Assembly (NCBI RefSeq): GCF_005047355.1
Contig: NZ_SUMC01000003.1
Coordinates: 186,001 to 250,000, forward strand
Source of the DNA: Actinacidiphila oryziradicis
Lineage (GTDB): Bacteria > Actinomycetota > Actinomycetes > Streptomycetales > Streptomycetaceae
Direction of reading: 5' to 3'
DNA length: 64,000 bases
Shown one piece after another: positions 16,514 to 27,773 of this stretch (positions within the stretch are counted from its first letter, which is position 1; each line of letters opens with the position of its first letter). The position numbers and the translations under genes are program-made. Under the pieces are notes generated by a model. It was not told the DNA's origin and did no database searches. It saw only the letters and a program-made list of their open reading frames with translations.

Positions 16514-17150
16514 TCAGGCCGCCGTGGGCAGGGCGGTAGTGCCGGTGATTCGGTCCCAGATCGCGAAGCGGATGAGCATCTCGGTGCGGTAGTCGGTGGC
16601 GGTAAGCAGGTGGCGTCGGGGTCGGAAGTGTGGCGAGATCTGACTGAGCGCCGACAGGAACTGTTGGGCTGCCCGGGGTGAGCGGAAGCCCTTCATGGCG
16701 CGTTCTCGCTGGCGGGTGGGTTGCTGGGAGTTCTCGGCGCGGTTGTTCAAGCCCTTGTGGGAGCGGTGCTCCACCGAGGGCATCAGCGCGCGGTGGGCGG
16801 TGCCATAGCTCTTGAGCTTGTCGGTGACCATCACCCGGGGCACTCGGCGTTGCCTCTTCATCAGCTTGGCCATGAACCGTCTGGCGGCCTTGGCGTTGCG
16901 CCTGCTCTGGACGAGGATGTCCAGGACATTGCCGTCCTGGTCGACGGCGCGTCACAGGTACTGCCGCACGCCGTTGATCTTCAGGTAGACCTCGTCGAGG
17001 TGCCACTTGTCGCCGGCCTGGGGCTTGAGGCGGCGCAGTCCGGCCGCGTACTGGGGGCCGAACCTGGCGCACCACTGCCGGATCGTCTCATGGGAGACGA
17101 TGATCCCTCGGGCGAGCAGCAGCTCCTCGACCTCACGGAAGCTCATCGGG
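16514..17150 (-). pseudogene. IS6-family transposase with nonsense codon
   Basis: The minus strand reads MSFREVEELLLARGIIVSHETIRQW (HTH), GDKWHLDEVYLKINGVRQYL, stop, RAVDQDGNVLDILVQ, VTDKLKSYGTAHR, NNRAENSQQPTRQRERAMKGF and FAIWDRITG. This is an IS6/IS26-type DDE transposase. In relatives the codon after QYL is Trp (TGG); here it is TGA (16953-16955). The N-terminal part before FPMSFREVEE is also missing, cut at about 17155 by unrelated DNA. The frame otherwise stays open, so decay is recent. No transposition is expected from this copy. Confidence 0.85.
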
Positions 17151-17169
17151 AAGCCTGGCGCCCCGCGCC

Positions 17170-17560
17170 TTGGAAGGCATCGGCCAGTCGCCCACGACCG
17201 ACCCGCCCTCTAGCGAGACGCCTCCACAGAGCTGGGACGACATCGCCGAGCGCTGCGGCACGACGGGCACCGCCGCCGCGCGCAAAGCCCGGCATGTGGC
17301 CGAGCGGGCGAGGTATCGGGAGGCCCTGGAGAGGAGGGCCGAGCACCGCAGCAAGGCCGTGGTCGTCGTCCGCGACGGCCACCAGGTACTGGTACCCGCA
17401 CCCCGCGCCGACGAGATCCCGTCCGGGTGGCACATAGCAGGTGGACAGGTCCTCGACCCGGCCACTGGGCAGGCCGACCCGCAATGGCGGGTCGCCACCG
17501 ACGGCCGCCTGATCCTCATCACCCCCAGCGACCAGCGCACCTACGACGAACTGGCCGCCG
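17170..17560 (+). pseudogene. Truncated hypothetical gene between two IS remnants
   Basis: An open frame with normal high-GC codon use: MEGIGQSPTTDPPSSETPPQSWDD, an Ala/Arg/Glu-rich helix (KARHVAERARYREALERRAE) and SKAVVVVRDGHQVLVPAPR up to LITPSDQRTYDELAAAQ. I do not recognise a family. Both ends are cut: the 5' side joins the IS6 copy and the 3' side runs into sequence antisense to the IS1182-type transposase. It may come from a plasmid or integrative element. Confidence 0.4.
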
Positions 17561-18080
17561 CCCAGGTGGGCTTCCATGCGGTGGAGGTTGATCGCGGCGG
17601 CGCTGAGCACGTGGGCGAGGCCGGTCTTGGCCTGCGCGGTAGCGGCTGTGCCGGATGTTGGTGGTGTGGACGGCTTGGAAGAATGTTCCCTCGACGCCAG
17701 CGCACTTGCGGTTCCTCATGGGGGTGCAGGGTCAGCCGCCGGGTGAAGGCGGTGGGGCAGGAGAGGCGGACTAGGCAGATGCGGCAGCCGTACTCGGGGA
17801 AGATGACCACGACGCGCGGGTGCCCGTTCATACGTGTGATGCCCCAGTAACGCGGACAGGTTGCCGACTTCGCGTCCCAGTCGGTGGCGAAGTCGGTGAG
17901 CGCGAAGCCCCTGGTCTCGCGGGTCCGCCGATCGCTTGCAGGTGGGAGCGGGCCGACCAGGTCAATGCCCTGCGCGCGGGCGGCCTGGATGATGGCGGCG
18001 GAGGTGTAGCCGCCCGGTGGCACCGGGCCCGGTCCACCCGTGTGGGCCTCCTCGTCCGGGACGAGGGCCGGTCGGCCCCT
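17541..18080 (-). pseudogene. IS1182-family transposase fragment, frameshifted
   Basis: Minus-strand pieces in order: LVPDEEAHTGG, GYTSAAIIQAARAQGIDLVGPLPP, GFALTDFATDWDAKSATCP, FPEYGCRICLVRLSCPTAFTRRLTLHPHE, then in a second frame AGVEGTFFQAVHTTNIRHSRYR and in a third LSAAAINLHRMEAHL. Together they are the C-terminal half of an IS1182-type transposase with the paired Cys residues and the C-terminal HRMEAHL block. At least two frameshifts and loss of the N-terminal half show that it is inactive. Confidence 0.75.
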
Positions 18081-18320
18081 GGTGAAGCTGTGGACCGACG
18101 AGGCGCGTTATGGCGAGGGCTGGAATGCGTTGTTCTGTCGCCGACAACGGCCTGACGTACGGGCCCGGCTTTCACGGAGCGCAGCCGGGCCGGCTGCCTG
18201 GGGATGCGATCAGTCCATGCTGATTCGCATGCGCGGGATCCGTACGAGAACCCGGGGGGTGGTCGGCGGGTCGTCCGGGACCAATCCGGCGCGGGCGGCG
18301 GTACTGCGCGCGGTCGCCAC

Positions 18321-18355
18321 GGCGGGCCGCCTGGATGGTGCTCAGGCGGCCCGCC
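18321..18355 (-). terminator. Terminator of the sedolisin gene
   Basis: A perfect 13-bp stem, GGCGGGCCGCCTG (18321-18333) and CAGGCGGCCCGCC (18343-18355), with a 9-base loop. It lies 21 bases beyond the stop codon of the S53 protease on the minus strand. Confidence 0.8.
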
Positions 18356-18375
18356 CTGCGGACGGATCGGCGCTG

Positions 18376-19608
18376 TCAGCCGGTGAAGGCGCTGACGCCG
18401 TTCGGGGTGCCGAGTCCGGAGGGGCCGTCGTAGCCGCTGGTGGCGGTGCAGAGGTAGGTGACCGAGCAGGTGCCGTTGGAGCCGCTGGCCACGTCGTTGA
18501 GCGCGGAGGTGTGCGCGTACGGGAAGGACGCCGGGGTCGAGCCGGAGGAGGGGGTGCCGGCCAGGGCGTAGACCGAGGCGATCAGGGGGGAGGAGACGCT
18601 GGTGCCGCCGAAGACCATCCAGCCGCTGCCGGCCGCGTACGTGTCGTAGACCGCGACGCCGGTGTTGGGGTCGGCGACAGCGGAGACGTCGGCGACGGTG
18701 CGCTTGGCGCAGCCGCTGTCGGTCTGCCAGGTGGGCTTGGCGTCGTAGGAGGAGCAGCCGGAGCCGGCGCCGCTCCAGACGGTCTCGGTCCAGCCGCGGG
18801 TGTTGGAGGCCTTGGTGAGGGAGGTGCCGCCGACGGCGGTGACGTACTTGGAGGCGGCCGGGTACTCCACGCCGTAGCCGTTGTCACCGGAGCTGACGGT
18901 GATCGCCACGCCGGGGTGGTTGAAGTAGCTGCTGTCGTAGGTGGAGTCGGAGGTGGACTCCGAGCCGCCGTAGCTGTTGGAGACGTACTTAGCGCCGAGC
19001 GAGACGGCGGTGTTCACGGCGGTGCCGAGGTTGGTCATGGTCGCCGAGGTGGCCTCGACCAGCAGGATGTGGCACTGGGGGCAGGCCGCGCTGACCATGT
19101 CCAGGTCGAGGGATATCTCCTCGGCCCAGCCGGAGTTGCCGCGCGGCAGGGAGGTGGTGCTGCCGGTTTGTCCGACCTTCTTGAAGCAGCCGTTGGCGGT
19201 GGTGCACGCTGTGAGGCCGTACTGCGAGCGGTATACCGCGAGGTCCGACTCGGCGCTCGGGTCGTCGTAGGCGTCGACGATCGCCACGGTGCGGCCGGAT
19301 CCCGCGGTGGACGACGGCAGGGCGTAGGCGCTCTGCAGATCGCTCGGGCCCAGTCCGGAGGGTGTGGCGGCGGGGGTTACGGGCTTGCCGGCGGTCTTGG
19401 TCGTGTTCGCTGCAACCGTAGGGCCGCTGGTGACCTGTAGGGCGCTACACGCCATGACGTTCCGCTGGGTCGGCAGGGCGCAGGCACGGGCGGTGCTCAC
19501 GTGGTGGGCGGTCGCGGGTGCGGAGTGCGCGCTGGCGGGGGTGGCGACTGCGAAACCGGAGAGCGCCAGTGCGGCCGCGGCGGCGAAGGAGAGGACGGAT
19601 CTGCGCAA
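18376..19608 (-). CDS. Secreted S53 (sedolisin) serine-carboxyl protease
   Basis: A 410-residue preproprotein. The signal peptide (residues 1-28) ends near ASAHS. The peptidase unit starts at about residue 75 (YALPSSTAGSGRTVAIVDAYDDPSAESDL), with the catalytic Glu and Asp in AEEISLDLDM and the nucleophilic Ser in GGTSVSSPL; ALNDVASGSNGTCS and SGYDGPSGLGTPNG hold the calcium-binding end. It is secreted and probably digests protein at low to neutral pH. The start is TTG at 19606-19608, 7 bases after GGAGG; no ATG or GTG is correctly placed. It has a short pro-region compared with other sedolisins. Confidence 0.85.
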   Translation of the reverse strand: MRRSVLSFAAAAALALSGFAVATPASAHSAPATAHHVSTARACALPTQRNVMACSALQVTSGPTVAANTTKTAGKPVTPAATPSGLGPSDLQSAYALPSSTAGSGRTVAIVDAYDDPSAESDLAVYRSQYGLTACTTANGCFKKVGQTGSTTSLPRGNSGWAEEISLDLDMVSAACPQCHILLVEATSATMTNLGTAVNTAVSLGAKYVSNSYGGSESTSDSTYDSSYFNHPGVAITVSSGDNGYGVEYPAASKYVTAVGGTSLTKASNTRGWTETVWSGAGSGCSSYDAKPTWQTDSGCAKRTVADVSAVADPNTGVAVYDTYAAGSGWMVFGGTSVSSPLIASVYALAGTPSSGSTPASFPYAHTSALNDVASGSNGTCSVTYLCTATSGYDGPSGLGTPNGVSAFTG

Positions 19609-19621
19609 CGTACTGCCTCCA

Positions 19622-20045
19622 GAAGTGGGTGGTTCAGAAGCCGTGCGGGGGCGCGGCCGGTGCGGGCCGGGGTGACTTCCGTACCGGGTAGGCGGATTGG
19701 GTGGGAGAAGGGGATTCGCCGAGAACCTAGAGGTGACGGGCTCACGCCAACAAGACTGGCGGCGGAACCTTTGCCTACGGCCCAGATTCTGGGTCAAAAA
19801 CTTGCGCGTTGATGACGCTGTACCAGGTATGAACTCAGGGCGTGGTGATCTGTGTGCTTTCTGTGCGGTGGCTGTCAGAGCCCGGGGAACGCCTGCTTGG
19901 CGGCGTCGACCGCACGGGGCACGTCCCTCGGCTGCCGCGGCCGCAGGCTCTCGGTCTGGGCCGTGGTGAGGCGGGCCTCATAGGCCCACTGCTTGGGCTA
20001 CTTGCCGGTGGTCGTTGGTGGGGCCGCCTAGTAGTTGGGTGCGGC
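19622..20045. other. Intergenic region with a possible C-terminal scrap
   Basis: The promoter of the sedolisin gene should lie here. On the minus strand 19875-19993 a frame reads KQWAYEARLTTAQTE and RDVPRAVDAAKQAFPGL before a TGA; its composition is coding-like, but I do not recognise the protein. Nothing else is supported. Confidence 0.3.
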
Positions 20046-20049
20046 GGAT

Positions 20050-20077
20050 GGGCAGGCGGGGGCGACCCCGCCTGCCC
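20050..20077 (-). terminator. Terminator of the chitinase gene
   Basis: A 12-bp perfect stem, GGGCAGGCGGGG (20050-20061) and CCCCGCCTGCCC (20066-20077), with loop GCGA, placed 19 bases after the chitinase stop on the minus strand. Confidence 0.8.
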
Positions 20078-20096
20078 GGTACGGCTTCAGTGCTTC

Positions 20097-22310
<2,214 letters not shown>

Positions 22311-22366
22311 GGGAATTCCTCACGTCGGGTCCGGCCGGGATGGGGGCAGAAGAAGACCTGGGCATG

Positions 22367-22381
22367 ACACGGTCACCGTGT
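22367..22381. repeat. Palindrome upstream of the chitinase
   Basis: ACACGGT-C-ACCGTGT, a perfect 7+1+7 inverted repeat 57 bases before the chitinase start. It could be a second operator or mark the promoter; which protein binds it is unknown. Confidence 0.5.
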
Positions 22382-22394
22382 GTCAGGGATCGTA

Positions 22395-22410
22395 ATTGGT
22401 ATGGACCAAT
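22395..22410 (-). promoter_or_regulatory. DasR-responsive element (dre-like) of the chitinase
   Basis: ATTGGT-ATGG-ACCAAT matches the dre pattern (A-C/G-TGGTCTAGACCA-G/C-T) in its two TGGT/ACCA arms with perfect 6-bp symmetry. It lies 85 bases upstream of the chitinase start, as in known chitinase promoters repressed by DasR and released by glucosamine-6-phosphate. Confidence 0.65.
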
Positions 22411-22609
22411 GGGTCAATGGGTCCGGGCGCCGTGGGGCGTTCCCGGACCGGTTCGCCTGAGATCGCGGCCTCCAGCCCTGGGCCTCTTTCCTGCTCGGCC
22501 AGGCCCACGCGATCCTGGCCTGTGTCTTTGCCGCCGCGGCCCTGAATGGCGCGACTGTGTATCTTTCGCCGTCATCGAGCCCGCCAACCATCCGGTCCGC
22601 GTCCTGGGG

Positions 22610-22643
22610 GCGGCCGGGCCGGAAGGGGTTCCGGCCCGGCCGC
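22610..22643 (-). terminator. Orphan terminator beside the sedolisin fossil
   Basis: A perfect 15-bp stem, GCGGCCGGGCCGGAA and TTCCGGCCCGGCCGC, with a GGGG loop. It lies 15 bases beyond the stop codon of the residual S53 fragment, so the terminator of the lost gene is still in place. Confidence 0.75.
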
Positions 22644-22657
22644 AATTCAGCCGGGCG

Positions 22658-22720
22658 TTAGAAGGCCCCGGTGCCGTTGGGGGTGCCGAGGCCGGTGGGG
22701 CCGTCCCAGCCGGTGCCTGT
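22658..22720 (-). pseudogene. C-terminal fossil of an S53-type protease gene
   Basis: The minus strand ends GTGWDGPTGLGTPNGTGAF, stop at 22658-22660. This matches the end of the 18376-19608 sedolisin, SGYDGPSGLGTPNGVSAF. Only about 20 residues are preserved; upstream the DNA is unrelated. Confidence 0.7.
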
Positions 22721-23923
22721 TGGAGGCGGTGGTGAGGTGGGTGCTGCCAGCCGGTCGGGCGTCGCCGGGTTCGCGTCGTCGTCCCACCGCGCGATCAGGG
22801 CCCCACCTCGGTCCGCTCGGGCGCGGGCGTGGCGTTGTACCAGTTGATCGCGAATGCCGGATATACAGAGGCCATGACAACCCCTAGTCCGAGGACAAGG
22901 GCGGCCGCACCGACGCCCGCGCCCTTCGACGACGATCCCGCGTTCCAGAACGACACGGTCAACTTCCTCGGCCGGGCCGCCGGAGCTTGGCGGCATCACA
23001 GAGACCACACGTACCGAACCCGCTGGCCTCGACCGGCAACTGCCGTCCATCCGATGAGAATTCGCCCTTCGGATGAACGGCTGCTGCAGTGTGATGACCC
23101 GAGGGCTTGAACGCAACCAGCCCCACAAAGCAGGGCATATAGTCCAGGTGCGTCCCAGTCGACCGCTGCGATGCACACCACCGGTGCAGCCTGCTGCCCG
23201 CATGGGCACTGTCGGCAGAGCGGTTCTCCCCTAAGTCGCGTGTGGTGGGCGAAATCGGCACTCCGGCGGCCTCCGCGGCCTGGTGCGCCGACGGCACGAG
23301 CAGGACCCGGACGCACTCCGGGCTCTCCTGCCGGTGTGACGCCCGCGCCGGCCAAGTGCGCGGCGGCGGGCCTGATCAGCGGCGCGCTGGAGTGACCGCT
23401 ACGGCGCCTGGCCGGAGTTCGGCGCACATCTCATCGCAGCCGATGGCCTCGGTGCACCTGCCGAGGCCGTTCCGGCTGTTGCGCGTCCGGCCACCGGAAC
23501 GCCCTGTCCGCTTCCCGGGATCGTGAGTTGCCAGAAATCCTCGCCTTCTCACATGGAATCTTGCAGAAAACCATTCGCTTTTAACAGAGATGCGTCTAGA
23601 TATTGCGGGCCCAAGTCGTACGGGTTACGTTGCCTTCCGCTGATGTCCCCTGAACTCCCCATGTCGCGAAGCGCAGTTCCCCACCCCCTCACCTGATCCC
23701 CCACCCAACGAGCCCCACCGCACGGCCATACCGCGGACACCTGTCGCGCCGCCCCAGGCGTCGTCGCCTGCCCGCACACCCGCCGGTGGGAGGTTTCGCG
23801 TGCCCGGCGTCACCACGCCACCGCGCACCGAACCGCAGTTGTGCGCCGCGTCACTCCTCACCCTCATCAACCGTGGGGCGCCGGAAACGCAGATCCGGCA
23901 TCCCGTGCCGAAGGGAGCAAGAA
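22721..23923. other. 1.2-kb region without a recognisable gene
   Basis: Between the protease fossil and the beta-helix gene. A short frame from ATG 22874 (MTTPSPRTRAAAPTPAPFDDD..., 23110 stop) has a plausible AGAGG but no known family, and the minus-strand frames at 22959-23427 do not resemble proteins. The last 300 bases, with a run of lower GC at 23540-23640, probably carry the promoter of the large secreted protein. Confidence 0.4.
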
Positions 23924-26900
23924 GTGTTCCAACCCATGAGAAGGCTGAGGCGAGCGGTCGCCGTGGGAGGTGCCAGTGCGTTGCTGGCCTCCGCCGGCGT
24001 ACTCGCCCTGACGGCAACGCCCGCTGCCGCCGCCTCCACCGCCACCGGCGGCAGCGGCGCGAGCCTGCCGTACGCCGAGGTGCAGGCGGAGAACTCCGCC
24101 ACCAACGGCGCCGCCATCGGCCCGAGTTACACCCAGGGCCAGCTCGCCGACGAGGCGTCGCGCCGCCAGGCGGTGACTCTGCAGGGCACCGGCAAGTACG
24201 TCACTTTCACCACGCCGGTGGCGACGAACTCGATCGACTTCCGGTACAGCATCCCGGACACCGCGGACGGCTCGGTCTACAGCGCCCCGCTGTCGCTGTA
24301 CGTCAACGGCACCAAGCAGACGAACTTCAGCCTCACCAACGCTTACAGCTGGTACTACGGCAGCTACCCGTTTACCAACTCCCCGGGCAGCAACCCGCAC
24401 CACTTCTACGACGAGGTGCACCGGCTGTTCAGCACGACCTATCCGGCCGGCACCACCTTCAAGCTGCAGGTCGACTCCGAGGACACCGCGTCCTCCTACA
24501 CCATCGACTTCGCGGACTTCGAGAACGTCGGCGCGGCGCTGCCGCAGCCCTCGGGTTCGGTGTCGGTGACCAGCAAGGGCGCGGACCCCAGCGGTGTGGC
24601 CGACTCGACCAGCGCTTTCAACGCGGCGATCAGTGCGGCCGGCCCCGGCGGCACGGTGTGGATCCCGCCGGGCTCGTTCAACATCCCCGGCCACATCGCC
24701 GTCAACAATGTGACGGTGGCAGGCGCCGGCATGTGGTACTCGACGGTCACCGGTACGGCACCGGGCTTCTACGGCAACTCCGCGCCGTCGCCGAGCACAG
24801 GCGTGCACCTGCAGAACTTCGCGATCTCCGGCAACGTCCAGGAACGCAACGACGGCGCGCAGGTCAACGGCATCGGCGGCGCGATGAGCAACTCCAGCGT
24901 CTCGAGCGTCTGGATCGAGCACATGAAGGTCGGCGCCTGGATGGACGGGCCGATGGACAAACTGACCTTCAGCGGCGTGCGCATCCGGGACACCACCGCG
25001 GACGGCATCAACTTCCACGGCGGCGTCACCAATTCCACCGTCACCAACAGCGATCTCCGCAACACCGGTGACGACGGCATCGCGACCTGGGCGGACTCCA
25101 GCCTCGGCGCAGACGCCTTCGACACGATCTCCAACAACACCGTGCAACTGCAGATACTGGCCAACGGCATCGCGATCTACGGCGGCCACGACAACACCGT
25201 CAGCGGCAACCTGGTACGGGACACCGGTATCGCCCAGGGCGGCGGCATCCACGTCGGGCAGCGCTTCAACTCCACCCCGGTCGGCACCACGAACATCACT
25301 GGCAACACGCTGATCCGCAACGGCAGCCTCGACCCGAACTGGCAGTTCGGCGTGGGCTCGCTGTGGTTCGACGCCAGCCAGGGCGCGATCACCGGCCCGA
25401 TCAACGTGACCAACATGGTGATCCAGCAGAGCCCGTACGAGGCCGTGCAGTGGGTCGAGGGTACGATCAGCGGCGTCAACCTCAGCAACGTCACCATCTC
25501 CGGCACCGGCACCTTCGCCCTGCAGGAGCAGACCGGCGGCGCGGCGACGTTCAACAACGTCACGGCGACCGGCGTCGCCACATCCTCGGAGTCGGCGACG
25601 TCGTCGTCCGCGGCCTACAACTGCGAAGGATCGAACTTCGTGGTGACCGATGGCGGCGGCAACTCCGGCCTCACCGGCTCGTTCTGCGGCCCGTGGCCGG
25701 CCCCGATCTACCCGCCCTACCAGGACTCGGTCAACGTCAGCCCCTCCGCACTGGACTTCGGTGCCGTCGCCACGGGTGCGACCAGCGCCGCGCAGAACGT
25801 GCTGGTCAACAACCCGACCGGCTCGGCCGTACCCGTCTCCTCCATCACCGTCAGCGGTGACTACGCCCAGACCAGCAACTGCGGATCGTCCATCCCGGCT
25901 AACGGCTCCTGCACGGTCAGTGTCACCTTCACTCCGACCGCGAGCGGTACCCGTACCGGCACCCTGACCGTCAACGCGGGCGGATCGAACAACCCCGTCA
26001 GCCTCACCGGCACCGGCACGGCGCCCGGTCCGGTACTGAACGCCAACCCGGCGAGCCTGTCCTTCGCCGGTACGGTCGTCGGCTCGTCGGCCGCCGCGCA
26101 GGCGGTGACCATCAGCAACACCGGCACCACCTCGGCGACCGTCTCGGGCGTCTCGGTGACCGGTGACTTCAGCCAGACCAACAACTGCTCCACCATCGCG
26201 GTGGGCGCGTCCTGCACGGTCAACGTCACCTTCACCCCGACCTCGGGCGGGACCCGTACCGGCTCCCTGAGCGTTGCCAGCAACGCCAACAACGGCCCCA
26301 CCACCGTTGCCCTCACCGGCGCGGGCATCGACAGCACCACCAACCTCGCGGCCGGCACGCCGACGTCGGCGAGCTCCAGCAACGGCACGTACGTGCCCGC
26401 GAACCTCACCGACGCGGACGCCTCGACGTACTGGGAGAGCGCGACCGGCTTCCCGCAGTGGGCGCAGGTCGACCTCGGCAAGAGCTACAGCGTGGGCAAG
26501 GTCGTCCTCAGGCTCCCGCCGTCGACGTCCTGGTCGGCCCGTACCGAGACCCTGTCCCTGCTGGGTTCCACGGACGGCACCAACTTCAGCACCATAGTGG
26601 GCTCGGCCGGGTACACCTTCGACCCGGCCGCCAACAACAACACCGTCACCATCACCTTCAACGCGACCGGCGCGCGGTACGTCCGGGCCAACATCACCGC
26701 CAACTCAGGTTGGAACGCGGGCCAGTTGTCGGACTTCGCGGTGTACCCCGCCGCTAGCGGCGGCACGTCGTCGGCGACCCTGTCGACCAGCCCGAGCTCG
26801 CTGACCTTCGCCAGCCAGACGGTCAACACCAAGAGCACCGCGCAGACCATCACGGTGAGCAACACCGGCACGGCGTCCGCGTCGGTCTCCGGTGTCGCCA

Positions 26901-27496
26901 CCACGGGTGACTTCGCGCAGTCCAACAACTGCGGGACGTCGATCGCGGCGGGCTCCTCCTGCGCCGTCAACGTCACCTTCACCCCGACCGCGTCCGGCAC
27001 CCGGACCGGCAACCTCACCATCACCAGCAACGCGTCGAACAGCCCGACCACGGTCGCGCTGACCGGCACCGGCGCCCCGACGAACACCAACCTGGCGGCG
27101 GGCAAGGCCACCAGCGCGTCCAGCTACACCCAGACGTACGTCTCGTCGAACGTGACGGACGGCAACCAGAGTACCTACTGGGAGAGCGCCAACAACGCCC
27201 TTCCGCAGTGGGTGCAGGTGGACCTCGGCTCCTCGAACAGCGTCAGCCGGATCGTCCTGCAGCTCCCCGCCGGCTGGGGCGCTCGCAGCCAGACGCTGTC
27301 CGTCCTGGGCAGCACCGACAACAGCACCTTCACCACCCTCGTGGCGTCGGCGAGCTACACCTTCGACCCGACCACCAACAACACCGTCACCATCACCTTC
27401 CCGGCGACCACCCGGCGCTACTTGCGGGTGAACGTCACCGCCAACTCGGGCTGGCCGGCCGGCCAGCTCTCGGAGTTCCAGGTCTGGAACTCCTGA
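23924..27496 (+). CDS. Secreted beta-helix glycosidase-like protein (GH87-like) with HYDIN and discoidin repeats
   Basis: About 1190 residues: signal peptide (to AAAAS, near residue 38), an N-terminal CBM6-like module (to about 205), a right-handed beta-helix (about 206-590) beginning VTSKGADPSGVADSTSAFNAAI, then choice-of-anchor D (HYDIN-like) domains at about 603-695, 697-795 and 945-1045, and F5/8 type C (discoidin) domains at about 797-940 and 1047-1190. The layout resembles GH87 alpha-1,3-glucanase/mycodextranase. The start is GTG at 23924, 6 bases after AAGGGAG; ATG at 23936 would be too far from it. It is probably secreted to degrade or bind fungal alpha-glucan. Enzyme class is inferred from layout, not catalytic residues. 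Confidence 0.72.
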   Translation: MFQPMRRLRRAVAVGGASALLASAGVLALTATPAAAASTATGGSGASLPYAEVQAENSATNGAAIGPSYTQGQLADEASRRQAVTLQGTGKYVTFTTPVATNSIDFRYSIPDTADGSVYSAPLSLYVNGTKQTNFSLTNAYSWYYGSYPFTNSPGSNPHHFYDEVHRLFSTTYPAGTTFKLQVDSEDTASSYTIDFADFENVGAALPQPSGSVSVTSKGADPSGVADSTSAFNAAISAAGPGGTVWIPPGSFNIPGHIAVNNVTVAGAGMWYSTVTGTAPGFYGNSAPSPSTGVHLQNFAISGNVQERNDGAQVNGIGGAMSNSSVSSVWIEHMKVGAWMDGPMDKLTFSGVRIRDTTADGINFHGGVTNSTVTNSDLRNTGDDGIATWADSSLGADAFDTISNNTVQLQILANGIAIYGGHDNTVSGNLVRDTGIAQGGGIHVGQRFNSTPVGTTNITGNTLIRNGSLDPNWQFGVGSLWFDASQGAITGPINVTNMVIQQSPYEAVQWVEGTISGVNLSNVTISGTGTFALQEQTGGAATFNNVTATGVATSSESATSSSAAYNCEGSNFVVTDGGGNSGLTGSFCGPWPAPIYPPYQDSVNVSPSALDFGAVATGATSAAQNVLVNNPTGSAVPVSSITVSGDYAQTSNCGSSIPANGSCTVSVTFTPTASGTRTGTLTVNAGGSNNPVSLTGTGTAPGPVLNANPASLSFAGTVVGSSAAAQAVTISNTGTTSATVSGVSVTGDFSQTNNCSTIAVGASCTVNVTFTPTSGGTRTGSLSVASNANNGPTTVALTGAGIDSTTNLAAGTPTSASSSNGTYVPANLTDADASTYWESATGFPQWAQVDLGKSYSVGKVVLRLPPSTSWSARTETLSLLGSTDGTNFSTIVGSAGYTFDPAANNNTVTITFNATGARYVRANITANSGWNAGQLSDFAVYPAASGGTSSATLSTSPSSLTFASQTVNTKSTAQTITVSNTGTASASVSGVATTGDFAQSNNCGTSIAAGSSCAVNVTFTPTASGTRTGNLTITSNASNSPTTVALTGTGAPTNTNLAAGKATSASSYTQTYVSSNVTDGNQSTYWESANNALPQWVQVDLGSSNSVSRIVLQLPAGWGARSQTLSVLGSTDNSTFTTLVASASYTFDPTTNNTVTITFPATTRRYLRVNVTANSGWPAGQLSEFQVWNS

Positions 27497-27518
27497 TCTG
27501 ACCTCGTACGATCACCGA

Positions 27519-27557
27519 CGGTGCCGCCGGGCGCGCAATATGCACCCGGCGGCACCG
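27519..27557 (+). terminator. Terminator of the beta-helix protein gene
   Basis: A perfect 13-bp stem, CGGTGCCGCCGGG (27519-27531) and CCCGGCGGCACCG (27545-27557), with a 13-base loop, 22 bases after the stop codon. Confidence 0.8.
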
Positions 27558-27773
27558 CCGCGTCCGCGCCGGCCACCGGGACCGACGCATGCGGCTGTCG
27601 TCCCGGGTGCGACTGCTGTGGCTGAACCCTGGAGGTAGCTCACTTGTTGTCAGCCAGGCGGTGGGCAGTTCGGCCAAAGGACTGTCGGTATGGGGCTCAG
27701 GCCCATCGAGGCGGGTGGGTCATCCGCAGCGTTTGTCCGTCGGCGAGGTGGTGGGCGGGGGCGGGTGGTCTGG

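Noticed and set aside
18040..19440. 466-residue plus-strand frame antisense to the sedolisin gene
   Set aside because: Gly/Ala/Val-rich composition without motifs, and the sedolisin on the other strand has all catalytic residues.
22874..23110. Small plus-strand frame MTTPSPRTRAAAP...
   Set aside because: A weak AGAGG site exists, but no family similarity was recognised and the second half looks non-coding; left as part of the gene-free region.
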